Below, one piece after another: positions 10,188 to 20,945 of a stretch of 35,692 nt of DNA. Each line of letters opens with the position of its first letter. Positions within the stretch are counted from its first letter, which is position 1. Position numbers and translations under genes: made by a program. Under the pieces are notes generated by a model that did not search any database, had not been told where the DNA came from, and saw only the letters and a program-made list of their open reading frames with translations. Origin of the DNA: Nemertoderma westbladi (lineage: Eukaryota > Xenacoelomorpha > Nemertodermatida > Nemertodermatidae); the NCBI GenBank assembly GCA_032718475.1, contig JAUCBJ010000811.1:1-35692 (forward strand), given 5' to 3'.

Positions 10188-11035
10188 GCGGTGTAAAAGC
10201 TTTTGCGTAATTAACCGGTTATTTTCCCTTAAAGTACTCTGTAGTTGGTTTGCCAGGCATAAAAGGCCGTGTCCTTACTGTACTGGTGTTTTAGAGGACA
10301 TAAAAGCCATTTCTTCTGTATTTGTACTTTAGAGGACATAATCCGCAATTTCGGGACGCAATAAGCTCGATACTCTTGAAAACAGTGTCGCTACCATGAC
10401 GACGGCTAACAGCTGATATTGCCACGTCGACATTTCTTTGTTTCTTTGTTCTCTAGTTATTCGGTCGACCAATCAGAGCGTTTTTTGTCTCTGTGTTGGA
10501 GTTGGATACAGAAACTCAGTAGTTCAGTGTTATGTTTTTGCCCAGAGCCTAAGAACACCGGCTTTTGGCACCTCCGTATATCAGCATTCTTTAGCTTTAC
10601 ATTAGTAGGCTTAATTATAGAACGTATATCTGTTATCAAACGAGTTATATATCCTAACCTAACCATACCAATGCAAATCGAGTTAACATACCATATCTAT
10701 CTATAAATTACTAATATTACTGCTTTTACTGTCGGTTATTCATTATATTGGTTGATGAAATATTATATCGGAATACTGATCAATAGTCAGACACCCCACC
10801 TTCTTGATATACTAAAGGTTAGAGAGACCGGTTACAGATAAACGATTGCGACCTATGTTAAGTGGTTTGAAGTGAATCTAATGCTATTTCATATGCCCGA
10901 CATAAATTGTATGTTGCTCTCTTTATACGTGACCAAATTTAGTGAAGGTCGGCAGATTAGTGTGCAGTATTGTGCAGCATTGTGTATGATTGTAACTGAT
11001 AACAAAGCATCTCCTAAAGAATGTGCCATATACGT
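10188..11035 (-). repeat. Left arm of a large inverted repeat: orphan piggyBac 5' leader
   Basis: This segment matches, in inverted orientation, the leader before the piggyBac transposase (11425-12232). The shared landmarks keep their order. They are TGTAAAAGCTTTTGCG at the outer end, copies of a GGACATAA-containing tandem unit, AATCAGAGCG (CCAAT-type box), AACACCGGCTT, TTTTACTGTC, AATGCTATTTCAT, GGTCGGCAGAT and AGCATCTCCTAAAGAATG. The arms are clearly diverged. The outer end reaches into what, in the right arm, is the start of the transposase frame, so the left arm is the 5' end of a second copy pointing left that has lost its gene. ORFs here are spurious. Confidence 0.7.
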
Positions 11036-11424
11036 GAATCTATAGCCTTTTCGTTGTGTCTAGTTTAAGTCATAACTCTGTTTACATATTTAGAGCTCCA
11101 CGTCCTAAAGGAACTGTTAATATTTCCCGAAAGTGAATAATATTAGTCAGAGATTATATATTACTATCAGTCGAATAATACGGTAGGCTTACACCATCAA
11201 TCATTAAGCTCCGAATTCAGTCTCCCGGGTATATCCACCGGGTGAATGATTGCGCATAGACTGGCTTCGGCTAATGTAGTGTATCAAATACTCGTCATAA
11301 GCTAAAGAATATATATCATCCAAAAGACATCCTAATTTGGCAGGTTAAACTGTCAAAGGTCTTAAAAGCGCAAACACTTATACTAAACACAACTAAATGG
11401 CTACTGAGTTTCGTAAATAGCGCA
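11036..11424. other. Spacer between the inverted arms
   Basis: About 390 bp with no ORF. It contains a short hairpin-like CCCGGGTATATCCACCGGG near 11224. I see no similarity between its two halves, so it is the loop of the inverted structure. Confidence 0.5.
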
Positions 11425-12232
11425 TTCTTTAGGAGATGCTTTATTATCTGTCACACTACTTCACACGACTTCACACTACTTCACACTGATCTGCCGACCG
11501 TCACTGAATTTGATCATATATAAGGAGGATCGCAACTGACACATGTAGGGATTATGAAATAGCATTTAATTCACACAAAAACCACTATAATGTAAGTCGC
11601 AATTGCTACAGGTAACCTTCAGTTACCTTCAGTAATCAAGAAGATTGGGGGTTTTATGATTATTTATCGGTATTCTCCAAATATAACAACATATCCATCA
11701 ATATATAACAATTAATAACAGACAGTAAAATAATGCAGTGAACAATCAGTATATGTTACTTATGCAAGTCAGTTCAGCAGTTTGAGTTGATATGTGGATT
11801 GAGTTGTCGAGATAATAGATTTACGTTCTTGTAATCAAAGCTATCTAATGTTTGGCCAAAGTCTGAAACTTCTACAGAAGCACAGAAGAATTCTAAGCCG
11901 GTGTTCTGAGGCTCAAAAAAGGTAAACAAAGACTGTAATGCATTGCGCAGTTTTATATAGGCCCTTGTCCAGCATAAAATGAAAATCGCTCTGATTGGCT
12001 GAGCAGAACAAGGAGGTTCCACGTTTACAGAAAATCAGCTGACAGATTTCGTCATCTGAGCTCCAGTCTTTTAGAGTATTAGGCGCATTGCGGCAAAAAA
12101 TGACTTGTTATGTCCGCTAAAGCACCTACACGGTACATTGCGGAGAAAAATGACTTGTTATGTCCGCTTAGCACCTACACGGTATATTGCGGAGAAAAAT
12201 GACTTATTATGTCCGCAAAAGCTTTTACATCC
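11425..12232 (+). repeat. Right arm of the inverted repeat: 5' leader of the piggyBac-like element
   Basis: Mirror image of 10188-11035 with the landmarks in reverse order, ending in the transposase frame. The CCAAT-type box (minus strand, near 11995), the TCACACTACT repeats near 11453-11487 and the three 48-50-bp units at its outer end belong to this leader. The presence of the leader in two diverged copies shows that it was a mobile or duplicated unit and not host promoter DNA. Confidence 0.65.
12088..12232. repeat. Three tandem 48-50-bp units before the transposase
   Basis: The motif ATTGCGG(A/C)(G/A)AAAAATGACTT followed by ATTATGTCCGC or a close variant and ACCTACACGGTA occurs three times in a row. 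Each unit starts and ends in CCGC/GCGG, so single units can fold. Degenerate counterparts exist in the left inverted arm (10280-10350). Similar subterminal repeats in other transposons bind transposase; that role here is inference. Confidence 0.7.
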
Positions 12233-13583
12233 ACCAAGCGAACAAAGCAGCATTGGATTTAGCTACTACGTCCGGGAAGAAAGTTATACCTGTCAAAGAT
12301 ATCGCAGCTTCTGAAATGCGACGATTTTTGGGAATTACATTTTTGATGGGTGTAATAAGAAAATGTACTTTACATGATTACTGGTCCACTGGGGAGAGTA
12401 TCGCTACTCCGCATTTCGGGAAACTAATGTCACGAAATTGATATTGAAATCCTTCGTTATCTAAGATTTTCGGACTTAGATAAATTGGACCCGGATATCA
12501 GAATGACACGTCTGCAGGATTTCATTGACGAATTGCATCTAATTGTAAAAGTTTATACTGCTGGGGAGGAACTTTCGCTTGATGAATCATTACTGTTGCA
12601 TAAGGGGCTGTTACTATTCAAACAGTACATAAAGACAAAAGCAGCGCGATTTGGAATAAAACTATTTATTCTCACTGATCACCTTGGATATATGTTATCT
12701 ACTATTATATACTTTGGAGCACAATCTAAAATAAATAGCGGTGAGGATGGTGCTTCTCACCTTAGCAAATCTGAGCAGGTTGTTGTTTCGTTGTTGAAGG
12801 AAGCTATGGCTACCTAGATAAAGGATACACGGTATCAATTGATAACTGGTACAATTCTGTTCAGCTTGCCATGTACCTCTACGGACGGAATACTGGAATT
12901 AGAGGAACTATACGCTGTGACCGTGGTATTCCGCTGGATCTAAAGAATAATGAGTTGACTCCAATAAACTCGGTATTTTCCCGTAATAATGATGGTAATG
13001 GTCCGGTACTTGCCATAAAATTCTGTGACAAAAGAGTCGTTTACTTTATTACAACCTCCGATAAAGCCGACCTTGTAGATAAGACCCGCTACCTACCCGC
13101 AAGACAAACTCAAGACTTTAAGAAACCGCAACCTATTGATAAATACAACTATAACATGGGTGGAATAGATTCTTCGGATTCAATGATTTCTTCGTGTACA
13201 TATGTCCGCAAATGTCAGAAATGGTTTGTCAAACTAGGAATCCATTATATTCAGCACCTTGTATTGAATAGTTATATCCGCTACCGGGCTGAAAAAAACC
13301 GAAACATCTAACATTCAGTATGTACCTCTTGGATGCTATCGATTACCTAACACAAGTACCAACACGAGCCGTCCCACACAAGCGTCAATCTTTGCCAGCT
13401 GTGCCAACCACTCACAAGTTGGTCAAACTGGAACCATCTGGAAAGGTACTGTCCCCGCATAAGCGTTGCCGTGTGTGTTGGAAAAATCGTACTTACAAAA
13501 GATCGCGCTATATTTGCCCAGCTTGTCCTGATAAGCCTGGACTTTGTCCAACCTGCTTTGGAGAATATTCTCACTCAAATTGA
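12205..13583 (+). pseudogene. piggyBac-family (PGBD) transposase, decayed by three frameshifts
   Basis: The pieces follow the DDE_Tnp_1_7 domain in order. Frame 1 to about 12438 gives FLGITFLMG and DYWSTGES. Frame 2 from about 12440 to 12805 contains LSLDES (first catalytic Asp), FKQYIKTKAARFGIKLF and LGY. Frame 1 from about 12808 contains IDNWYNS (second Asp) and YNYNMGGIDSSD (third Asp). Frame 3 from about 13302 to 13583 ends in a C-rich finger with CRVC, YICPACPDKPGLCPTCF, typical of piggyBac proteins. Frame changes lie near 12439, 12800 and in the A-run at 13292-13298. All three Asp positions survive, so decay is by small indels. The N-terminal region before the domain is short or missing. 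The copy is inactive. Confidence 0.9.
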
Positions 13584-13693
13584 TTATAGATTGGTAAATT
13601 GGTAATAATTATTTTGTTTTTATTAGCGTGTTGCTGTTATTATTTTGTTGAATCATTATAATTGGCCTGTTGCTGTTACCTATTATTTTGTTG
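13584..13693. other. 3' flank of the piggyBac relic
   Basis: AT-rich, with GTTGCTGTTA...TTATTTTGTTGAATCA repeated twice (about 13628-13700). I did not find a matching terminal inverted repeat near 10188 or 12232. Confidence 0.3.
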
Positions 13694-14270
13694 AATCAAA
13701 GAATCGATCAATCAATCAATAACTTGTGATAAAAAATATTTTTTATCTCGAAATTATATTTCTACAAAAAGTTTTTGGGAGAGAAAATGTAAAGAAATAT
13801 GTTTTCCTATTGAAACAAAAATCGATCAATAAATTGATCACCCAAAATCAATAACTGATCAATAAATCAATAACTCGAAATCAAAAATATTTTTTTATCT
13901 CGAAATTCGATTTCTACATAATGTTTTGGGTCAAAAAATGTAAAGAAATATATTTTCTTATTGAATCAAAGAATCGATCAATAAATTGATAAATAAAAAT
14001 CAATAATTGATCAATCAATCAATAAATTTTGCTCAAAAATGTTTTTTTACTTGAAATTCAAATTCTACATAAAAATTTAAGTCAGAATATGTAAAAATTA
14101 TTTTTAATTATGAACTATTGTACAAATCAATTAATTGATAAATAAATTGATCAAAACCAATAACTAATCAATAAATCGATAAATTTGAAAAAAATTAAAA
14201 ATCATCCAGAAATTCGGAATCTACAGATCATTTTGTTTAAGAAAAGTAAAATGGACATTTCTGAATAAAA
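13694..14270. repeat. AT-rich tandem array, about 155-bp unit, four copies
   Basis: Four successive segments share the order: ATCGATCAAT/AATTGATAAATAAAT motifs, a T-run with TCGAAATT (in the first copies), TTCTACA, then GTAAAGAAATAT or a relative, then a TATTGAA-like end. Starts are near 13694, 13818, 13971 and 14127. Similarity decreases to the right. The unit is dominated by ATCAAT/ATTGAT words on both strands and so is weakly palindromic. No coding potential. Confidence 0.7.
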
Positions 14271-14565
14271 CTTTCAATTTTTCCAATTTTATGGAGCATT
14301 GGCCCACACTTATTTTAAAGCACTGGGCTGGAAAGGGTAATGGGTTAACATTAAGAAGATTATGATTATGAAATTCAGGAGAGATGGCTGACTGAGAAAG
14401 GCGGACGTATTTTACTGCGGTGGAAAGAAACTAACTGTTTGTAATGATTATCAGTATTAGGGGGTTGTTGCCCTAAAATCAAGCTGGACCTTTACTCGAC
14501 ATTTAAAGAAAAAAGATGGTAAAGGCAGCTGTAGCTAGCGCTATGGGCAAGAATATACAATCACT
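14271..14565. other. Gene-free spacer
   Basis: No ORF, repeat or RNA gene recognised between the AT-rich array and the foldback left arm. Confidence 0.4.
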
Positions 14566-15053
14566 ATCTCTAGGAGGGGTAGTTATAAAACCCGAAAATG
14601 ACGAAATGATCATAACGAAAATATTGAACATATCAAACAATCTACAAAATCTCGCTTTCCAGTACGATAGGTATTATTAGAAGGCACACTTTACATTTTT
14701 AAATTAATAAAATCCGATAATTTCGCCCCATTTTCGACCTTAAAAGTAATTTAATACCAAATACTGTCTGCTGGTTGGTTGTTAGGTGTTAGCTGTTGAC
14801 CAATGGTGGCTTGGATGAAATCAGTGTACTGGAGTATTGGTCTGGTGCATTACAGATGTGATGCTACAGATACTGTACAGCTGTACTGATGTACAGCGTA
14901 CAGGCCTACAACAGTACAACAGCCCTATCAACCTACAGGAGCTGTTGCGCTGACAGACAGAGAGATAACATCCCATGGGGTAGGGGGTACAGGTTAAGGA
15001 TTTTTTCTGGACTATCAGATACCGGTAGAAGATGATTAGGCCTATTAAAAGAA
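14566..15053 (-). repeat. Foldback left arm, preserving the empty site of the LTR insertion
   Basis: The reverse complement of this segment matches 18131-18379 joined directly to 20151-20387. It runs from CTAGGAGG...TTATAAAACC at the outer edge, through CTGCTGGTTGGTTGTTAGGT, to the stretch before the minisatellite. At 14785-14795 the two parts meet without the 1.77-kb insertion present in the right arm. This makes it both one arm of an inverted repeat and a pre-insertion reference. Confidence 0.85.
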
Positions 15054-15416
15054 GGAATGATGGCAACGGCGTCTATCAAACCCGGAATGATGGCGATGGA
15101 GAATATTAAACCCAGAAGCCAGAACGATGGTGACAGAGCCTATTAAATCCGGAACGATGGCAACAGAGTCTATTAAACCCAGAACAATGGCGACAGAGTC
15201 TATTAAACCTGGAACGATGGCGATGGAGTCTATTAAACCCAGAACGATTAGATGGAGTCTATTGAACCCGGAACGATGGCGACGGAGTCTATTAAACCCG
15301 GAACGATGGCGACGGAGTCTATTAAACCCATAATGATGGCAATGGAGTCTATTAAACCCGGAACCATGGCCTCTTTTAAACCTGGGACGTTGGCGACGGA
15401 GTCCATTAAACCAAAG
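15054..15416. repeat. 30-bp minisatellite in the left arm, about 12 units
   Basis: The unit is GGAACGATGGCGACGGAGTC followed by TATTAAACCC, with variants and a few shortened units. Because the period is a multiple of 3 the array reads open in places, but the translated repeats are a by-product of the period. The same unit occurs inverted at 17927-18130. Confidence 0.9.
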
Positions 15417-15945
15417 GCCTACCGAATTAGGTAAAGGATGGATTCCCTGAGGGAGAACGAGTTTACAGCGGTTTTGATACAGTTTGGGGTAGGGCGGGTT
15501 GAGTTGACCTCAGGTCACCCAACCCACCTATCTAGAGACGAAACAACCTAACTAGATACGAACTCCGCGCCCTGAACTGAAGTAAAAGAGTAAGAGTTTA
15601 ATTTTAGTACAACTGTAACTAATTCTGGTTTATTTTATTTAAACTTTATTTTGTACAGTTGTTGTGATGGTTTAATTTCGATGTAAAATGTAGCATGTAG
15701 TAAACTACTGTAATATAAATACATATATATTGCATAATTACTGTATAATATTGTAATTTGTCATATTAATTTGGTGCGGGATTAGCAAGTAACTGTGTTC
15801 AATTAGCTCTTGTTGGAGGCCTTCTGACTCCTGTCACTGTCGGTTTTGTGGCGCGCCTGCCACAGATATTCTACACTCTACATTCTCACTTCTACATTAT
15901 ACCGGACATTCTACCATCTGCGTCTCGCTTTTCACTTGCAGTCCT
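15417..15945. other. Inner left part of the foldback-like structure, no gene seen
   Basis: A GC-balanced first half (including AGGTCACCCAACCCACC) and an AT-rich second half with a short run of TTCTACA/ATTCTAC words at 15868-15925. No ORF above 60 codons. Confidence 0.4.
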
Positions 15946-16288
15946 TACAGTCCCAATCCCAATAAACATTAACTTGGTCGTTTTGGCGGCCAAAATGACC
16001 AAAATCACCAAAAAAATGTAGTGTATTCCTATGGGCTACTTGGTCGTTTTGGCGAAGCGATTTAACTCGAATCAGCTCAATCCAGACAGTCTGTCTCCTT
16101 GGCCATCCATTTGGTGGATCTGACTAAATGTCGGCTCGCTTTCATTTTTATTATTGACAGATTGTTAACTTACCCGGCGCTGAGCCTTGCAGTACTGGAG
16201 TCCGCCCACTGAGGCATTGATAGAGTATACACTATACAGTCTTTTAAAAGGAGTTGAATGGGGCTTCGTTAAAGGAGGAGTATGTATA

Positions 16289-16380
16289 ATAATATGAACG
16301 TCCCGAAATTAATTTATGGACGTCCCGAAATTAACTTATGGACGTCCCGAAATTAATTTATGGACGTCCCAAAATTAATC
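16289..16380. repeat. 22-bp tandem repeat inside copy A, four units
   Basis: Units of GACGTCCCGAAATTAA plus TTTATG are repeated four times, and an inverted version follows at about 16417-16450. GGACGTCC and AATTAATT are each palindromic. Copy B has seven units, so the array changes length between copies. Confidence 0.85.
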
Positions 16381-16524
16381 TACCAACCAATCAGAATCGT
16401 AATGAAATAACTAATTAATGGACGTCCATAAATTAATTTCGGGATGTTAATTTCGGAAATTAATTTCAATAATATTTTTTTTTATAATAAAAATTTTTTT
16501 TAGTATTTTTTTACAATGTATAAT

Positions 16525-16955
16525 TCGCGGACACTGCGGGGTGACTACAAAACAAAGACCCAATTATAAAGACCTGCATAATCTTGTTACATGTGTTAAC
16601 TTTCGTTAATTGTTTTGAATCCCCCGTCACACCTCTGTAACTTGCTCCTTTACTAACCTGCTCCTTTAAATAGCAATGGTACATAACGCTCATTGTGACC
16701 TGTACAAAACAAAGAGGTAAAGTCGCGTTACGTCCCAAAGAGCGTTAGGTTCCAAAGAGCTTTAGGTCCCATTGCCAGAGAGTGTTAGGTCACATTGCCA
16801 TTTAAAGGAGCAGGTTAGTAAAGAAGCAGGTTACAGAGGCGTGTTGGGGAACAAAAACAATAAACGAAAGTTAACACGTGTTTTGTATTTGTACAGGTCT
16901 TTATTATTTGGGTCGTTGGTCTTTGTTTTGTAGTCACCCGACACTGCGGTGTTGC
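16525..16955. repeat. Internal long hairpin of copy A
   Basis: The arm at 16525-16680 (CACTGCGGGGTGACTACAAA, AAGTAACTTGCTCC-like words, GCTCCTTTAAAT) is matched by the reverse complement at 16797-16955 (ATTTAAAGGAGCAGGTTAG ... TTTGTAGTCACCCGACACTG). The loop is about 115 bp. The transcript would form a long imperfect duplex. The 75-codon minus-strand ORF over the left arm is not considered a gene. Confidence 0.75.
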
Positions 16956-17432
16956 GTGGGGGCCACCAATCCACCCACCCACACTCAACTCCCAACTTCC
17001 TGGACACTAGGATACTGAGTGAAAGCGTCTGAAACTACTACAGGAACACATGACAGACTATGGGCTAGCGACTAGGGACTGGCGCCCTTGAACATGTAAA
17101 CTGTAGTACCTACTGTACCACCTACCTTAAAGTGACCTGTGGGAATACTGTAGCCCATTATTAGTGAGGTCGGCATTTCTCTTTATCCTGCCGCTCTCTT
17201 TGTATTACAATAGCATACAGCTAACCAATGGCAATGGTCTACCCCCAGTGCGGTTTTCTATCTGCCAACATCCTGGGCTTTACTTACACTCAGCATCTAT
17301 TCACTGGCTGTGATTGACAAGCCAACTTGCCTCAGAAGTTCCTTTCATGAATGCCGCAATTTATATTTGGCCATTTTGGTTGTTTTGGCCGCCAAAATGA
17401 CCAAGTTAATGTTTATTGGGATTGGGACTGTA

Positions 17433-17926
17433 CAAGATTCGTCACTTAATTTCTCTTAATTAATTCTTACAGTAATCATTTTGCGATCTTTCTTCGACTT
17501 ATTGGTTTTATTTATTTTATACTACCCGTTGGGTAAATAAAGATAACAATTTCATAGGAGAGTCAGTCGAATATGTGTAGCGGTGAATACATGTTTCACA
17601 TTAACAATGATAACGGCGACAATAATAATCAACATTGACGTTAAAAGCAATGACTCGAATTAATACCACACTGATATGATTCATATGTAGTGTTAAAATC
17701 ATTTACCAATGTCAAAATCAGTTACCAGCAGCTCTTGACATAAATTGACATGACATTTTTTATAAAGTGATTGACAGATTGATGTTAAATAATTTCAAAA
17801 TTATCAATATAACAATATATTATTATGATTTTAGTATTGGTGACAAACCAGTCTGACTTCGAAACTCTCTTGTTCAATGTATAATCGTATGGGGTTATTT
17901 GATTGGCATCACAATCCCTCGGGGTT
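17433..17926. other. AT-rich spacer, no gene
   Basis: Between the short inverted-repeat element and the right minisatellite. No ORF or known repeat recognised. Confidence 0.4.
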
Positions 17927-18130
17927 ACGGGGTTTAATAGACTCAGCATTCGATTGCTCTCGTAATTCCGGGTTTAATAGACTCCGTCGCCATCGTTCCG
18001 GGTATAATCGACTCAGTCGCCATTGTTCCGAGTTTAATAGACTCCGTCGCCATCATTCCGGGTTTAATAGACACCGTTGCCATCGTTCCGGCTTCCGGGT
18101 TTAATAGACTCCGTCGCCATCGTTCCTTCT
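17927..18130. repeat. 30-bp minisatellite in the right arm (inverted relative to the left array)
   Basis: The unit reads GGGTTTAATAGACTCCGTCG then CCATCGTTCC, the reverse complement of the left-arm unit. There are about six to seven copies, fewer than on the left. Confidence 0.9.
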
Positions 18131-18379
18131 TTTAATAATCACCTTCTACCGGTATCTGATAGTCCAGAATAAATCCTTAACCTGTACCCCCTACGCCCTA
18201 CCCCATGGGACGTTATCTCTCTCTCTGTCAGCGCAACAGCTCCTGTAGGCTGATAGTAGGGCTGTTGTACTGTGGTGGGCCTGTACATCAGTACATATGT
18301 AGCACCACATCTGCAATGCAAAAGACCAATACTGCAGTACACTGATTTCATCCAAGCCGCCATTGGTCAAGAGCTAACA
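18131..18379 (+). repeat. Foldback right arm, inner part
   Basis: Reverse complement of about 14795-15053. It includes ACCGGTATCTGATAGTCCAG, CCCCATGGGA and CTGATTTCATCCAAGCC. It ends in TAACA (18375-18379), the left copy of the target duplication of the next element. Confidence 0.8.
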
Positions 18380-20150
18380 TGTTAAAGAAATCTCAAAGGG
18401 GATTCTTCCTTTTGATATGTTCGTATTTTCAAATGAAACAAAGGGTTTAATCAAACTATAACATACCAAGCTAATTGCCCTAAACACAAGCCGAAACAGA
18501 AACAACCAAAACAATAAATCTGATTAGGCTTCCCAAGCTACTTAATACGAGTAACGAGTGTTGGTGACTTAACACTCCAATTGTTCACCCTTCACAGAGA
18601 AATAAAGCAGTTCATCAGGCGGACAAATGTTGAATGTGAGAATATTTAAGAATGCAAAAGGGGGGAAATTATTTACCTAAACCCTGGTGCCCTTAGCGCT
18701 GACTGTAATCAGCTATATTACTGCTCGCTACGCTTGCGACTACTGTAGACTTGCAAACCCGCTATTTTTTAGATAACCACCTAGCTGCCTAGTGTAAATT
18801 TGTCCAAAGATATTTCTGTATTTCCTAAGTATAAATAACTAAAACTATTCTCCGCTATGCAGCGTACGAAGTCCTTATTTTATTCTAAATACTACCATAC
18901 ATAAACTACATTTACTCAAATGTGCGGGGTTTCGAACTAATTTATTAGGTATTCCAGAATTTGTAAGGCTAATTAGTTACGTTACTGGGCTACACTAAAG
19001 ACAGCCTAAATACCGTATTATTTGAGCTAACAGCAATTAACAAGCGTAAATAGAAAACAGAAACAATCAAGATATATAGCGCCTATCTAAAACATTACAC
19101 ATAAATAGCCTACCTACAATTAGGCCCTATAATCGCAGTAATAGCGTTAGCATTAGCATTAGCGTAGCATTAGCATAAACGTTGCATTAGCATAAACGGC
19201 TAAGGTCACCCCAGATCAATGTGATCTTTCTACCTAAACCTAGCTAGCCTAATAGCAAATCTGAGAGACAAGATCTAGGTTGCCTTGCCCCTTACAGCCT
19301 TAATGGCGACCGGCCCTCGGTCCTAAACGTAATTCAGCCAACCGCAGCCACCAGCCCCGCCGGTAGTGCCGTGCATTGGATCCTCCAACTTTTCTCGCCG
19401 CTTCCAAACAGTGAGCCCGCAGCGCCTACCCCTAGCCCAACATGTTAAAGAGGGCAGTTATCGTAACGGCGCAATCATAGTAAAACCCAATCAGACAGTC
19501 GAAGGAAAAAAACAGACAAAAGTTGATTTTGGTTCACTACATTGCGGCAATTATATTTGCAATCAGAAATATAAAATCAACAGTCAGAATAAGCAGTAAT
19601 CATATTCAAAAGTCACAAATGTATGAAGAATGCAGCAAAATTTACAACCAACGGAAGTGCAAAAAACGAAGAATAAAGATGGCTACTGCTAAAATAATCA
19701 GGCGACATCCAGGGTTGTCTCAGCTGGATTTTCGACCAACCAGTGGGCAGAACTCAATTTAGGATCATTAAAGCACGTAATCGCCTCAACTTAATTTGGC
19801 GATTAATAAAAGCACAATTTAGGCGTTATTTTAGCACAAACATCGATTTATAGGGATATGTAAATAAAATTAGCACAAATGTATTAGATTCGATAGATAT
19901 TGGAAAACGGCAAAATTCATATTTTGTTTTAAAGAATTTTGCCACCGCAAATGAATATATCAGGGTTTTATTATAAAATGACGTAAATAGGGCTACATAC
20001 TGTATAAAATCGACTGAATATAAAATGAACTCATGTATTTTTTATTTACCCTATCTAATTATTACGGTTGCACATCAATACGCACTTATCTAACTTATTT
20101 TATACTGTATAAGGTGGGTTGTTCTGTACACAACGCCATATATCGCAACA
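18380..20150. mobile_element. Probable solo LTR, copy A (1,771 bp, TAACA target duplication)
   Basis: The segment starts TGTTAAAG and ends CGCAACA, giving TGTT...AACA ends, and is bordered by TAACA on both sides (18375-18379 and 20151-20155). The inverted left arm at 14785-14795 has a single TAACA at this place and no insert, which directly shows an insertion with a 5-bp duplication. The size, ends, duplication length and AATAAA words (18512, 18600) fit an LTR left after loss of the internal region. The family cannot be stated. A GCATTA-rich minisatellite lies at 19149-19197. Short ORFs are not protein-like. A second copy is at 30149-31931. Confidence 0.8.
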
Positions 20151-20871
20151 TAACACCTAACAACCAACCAGCAGACAGTATTTGGTATTAAATTACGTTT
20201 AAGGTCGAAAATGGGGCGAAATTATCGGATTTTATTAATTAAAAAATGTAAAGTATGCCTTCTAATAATACCTATCGTACTGGAAAGCGAGATTTTGCAG
20301 ATTCTTTGATAAATTCGATATTTTCGTTGATCATTACGTTGTTTTCGTTATTTTGGGGTTTTATAACCATCCTTCTAGGAGGGAGGAAAACGTGGTTGAC
20401 ATTTGACATTTGTGGTTGACATTCCTTTTCGATTATTAAAACTTCCACTTAATCATGGGAAAACAATTGTATGTAAAATTCAAGTAACACGATTTATGTT
20501 TACTTATTATTATTATTTCCACCAATTCCATGAATTTACTACTATAGTCCTGCACCACAATGTAGAACATTCGTGTATGAATATATGCGAAATAGTAATT
20601 CATAAAAATTATACCTATATAAATACTAAATATATATTTTTTTAAAAGTATCGCATGGCTGCGCACCGACTTATGAGATATTTATTATGTCCCATGTAGA
20701 TAATGAATAGTTAATAAATTTAATAAAATAGCCTCGCGCAGAATATTAATATTGGAATTTTCGAAACCCATATTATGCTGTATCAGCTCTCTCAGGCCTA
20801 CATACGCCAGGATGGTAGACAAGGTTCCTGTAATAATATACATACTCACTTAAAACTTAAAAATGATGCAT
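20151..20871. repeat. Right flank of LTR copy A, shared with copy B
   Basis: The first 235 bp are the outer part of the foldback right arm, matching 14566-14785 inverted. Similarity to the left arm stops after CTTCTAGGAGG (about 20385), but similarity to 31932-32662 continues to GATGCAT at 20871. The 80-codon ORF at 20403-20645 is conserved only because the DNA is. Confidence 0.85.
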
Positions 20872-20945
20872 ATATCGCAACACCGCTCCAAGAGAAACAT
20901 GTAATGTTTCTCTCCAATTGTAGAAGAAATATGGCGGTGTGGAAT
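20872..20945. repeat. Hairpin next to the end of the shared repeat
   Basis: CACCGC...GCGGTG encloses AGAGAAACATG...GTTTCTCT, a nested inverted repeat of about 60 bp. Just before it, CATATATCGCAACA (20869-20882) repeats the last 14 bases of the LTR at 20137-20150. Confidence 0.6.

Larger units (their letters stand above)
15948..17430. mobile_element. TA-flanked inverted-repeat element, copy A (non-autonomous, Tc1/mariner-like)
   Basis: Both ends begin CAGTCCCAATCCCAATAAAC reading inwards, and the terminal inverted repeats extend about 58 bp with few mismatches. TA lies directly outside on both sides (15946-15947 and 17431-17432), the target duplication of Tc1/mariner-type elements. It is 1,483 bp long. 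No transposase is encoded, and the small ORFs inside are not protein-like. A second copy lies at 27469-29584. The terminal repeat contains a small palindrome, TTTTGGCGGCCAAAA. Mobilisation by a transposase encoded elsewhere is inference. Confidence 0.85.

Noticed and set aside
10419-10706. Opposed ORFs in the left inverted arm
   Set aside because: They are not preserved in the matching right arm, so coding is unlikely.
15054-15416. Regular spaced repeats resembling a CRISPR array
   Set aside because: The units are contiguous without unique spacers, and the genome is eukaryotic.
15127-15434. Repetitive ORFs in the 30-bp minisatellite
   Set aside because: A period divisible by three keeps frames open automatically; no sign of a gene.
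16511-16738. 75-codon minus ORF, identical again at 28094-28321
   Set aside because: It lies in the hairpin arm of the TA-flanked element; identity reflects recent copies of the same DNA, and the translation is not protein-like.
19366-19762. Small ORFs repeated at 31134-31542
   Set aside because: Inside the LTR-like repeat, conserved as DNA on all frames, no domain.
20403-20666. Overlapping 80-codon ORFs on both strands, repeated at 32182-32457
   Set aside because: Both strands are equally open and only the DNA repeat explains the conservation.
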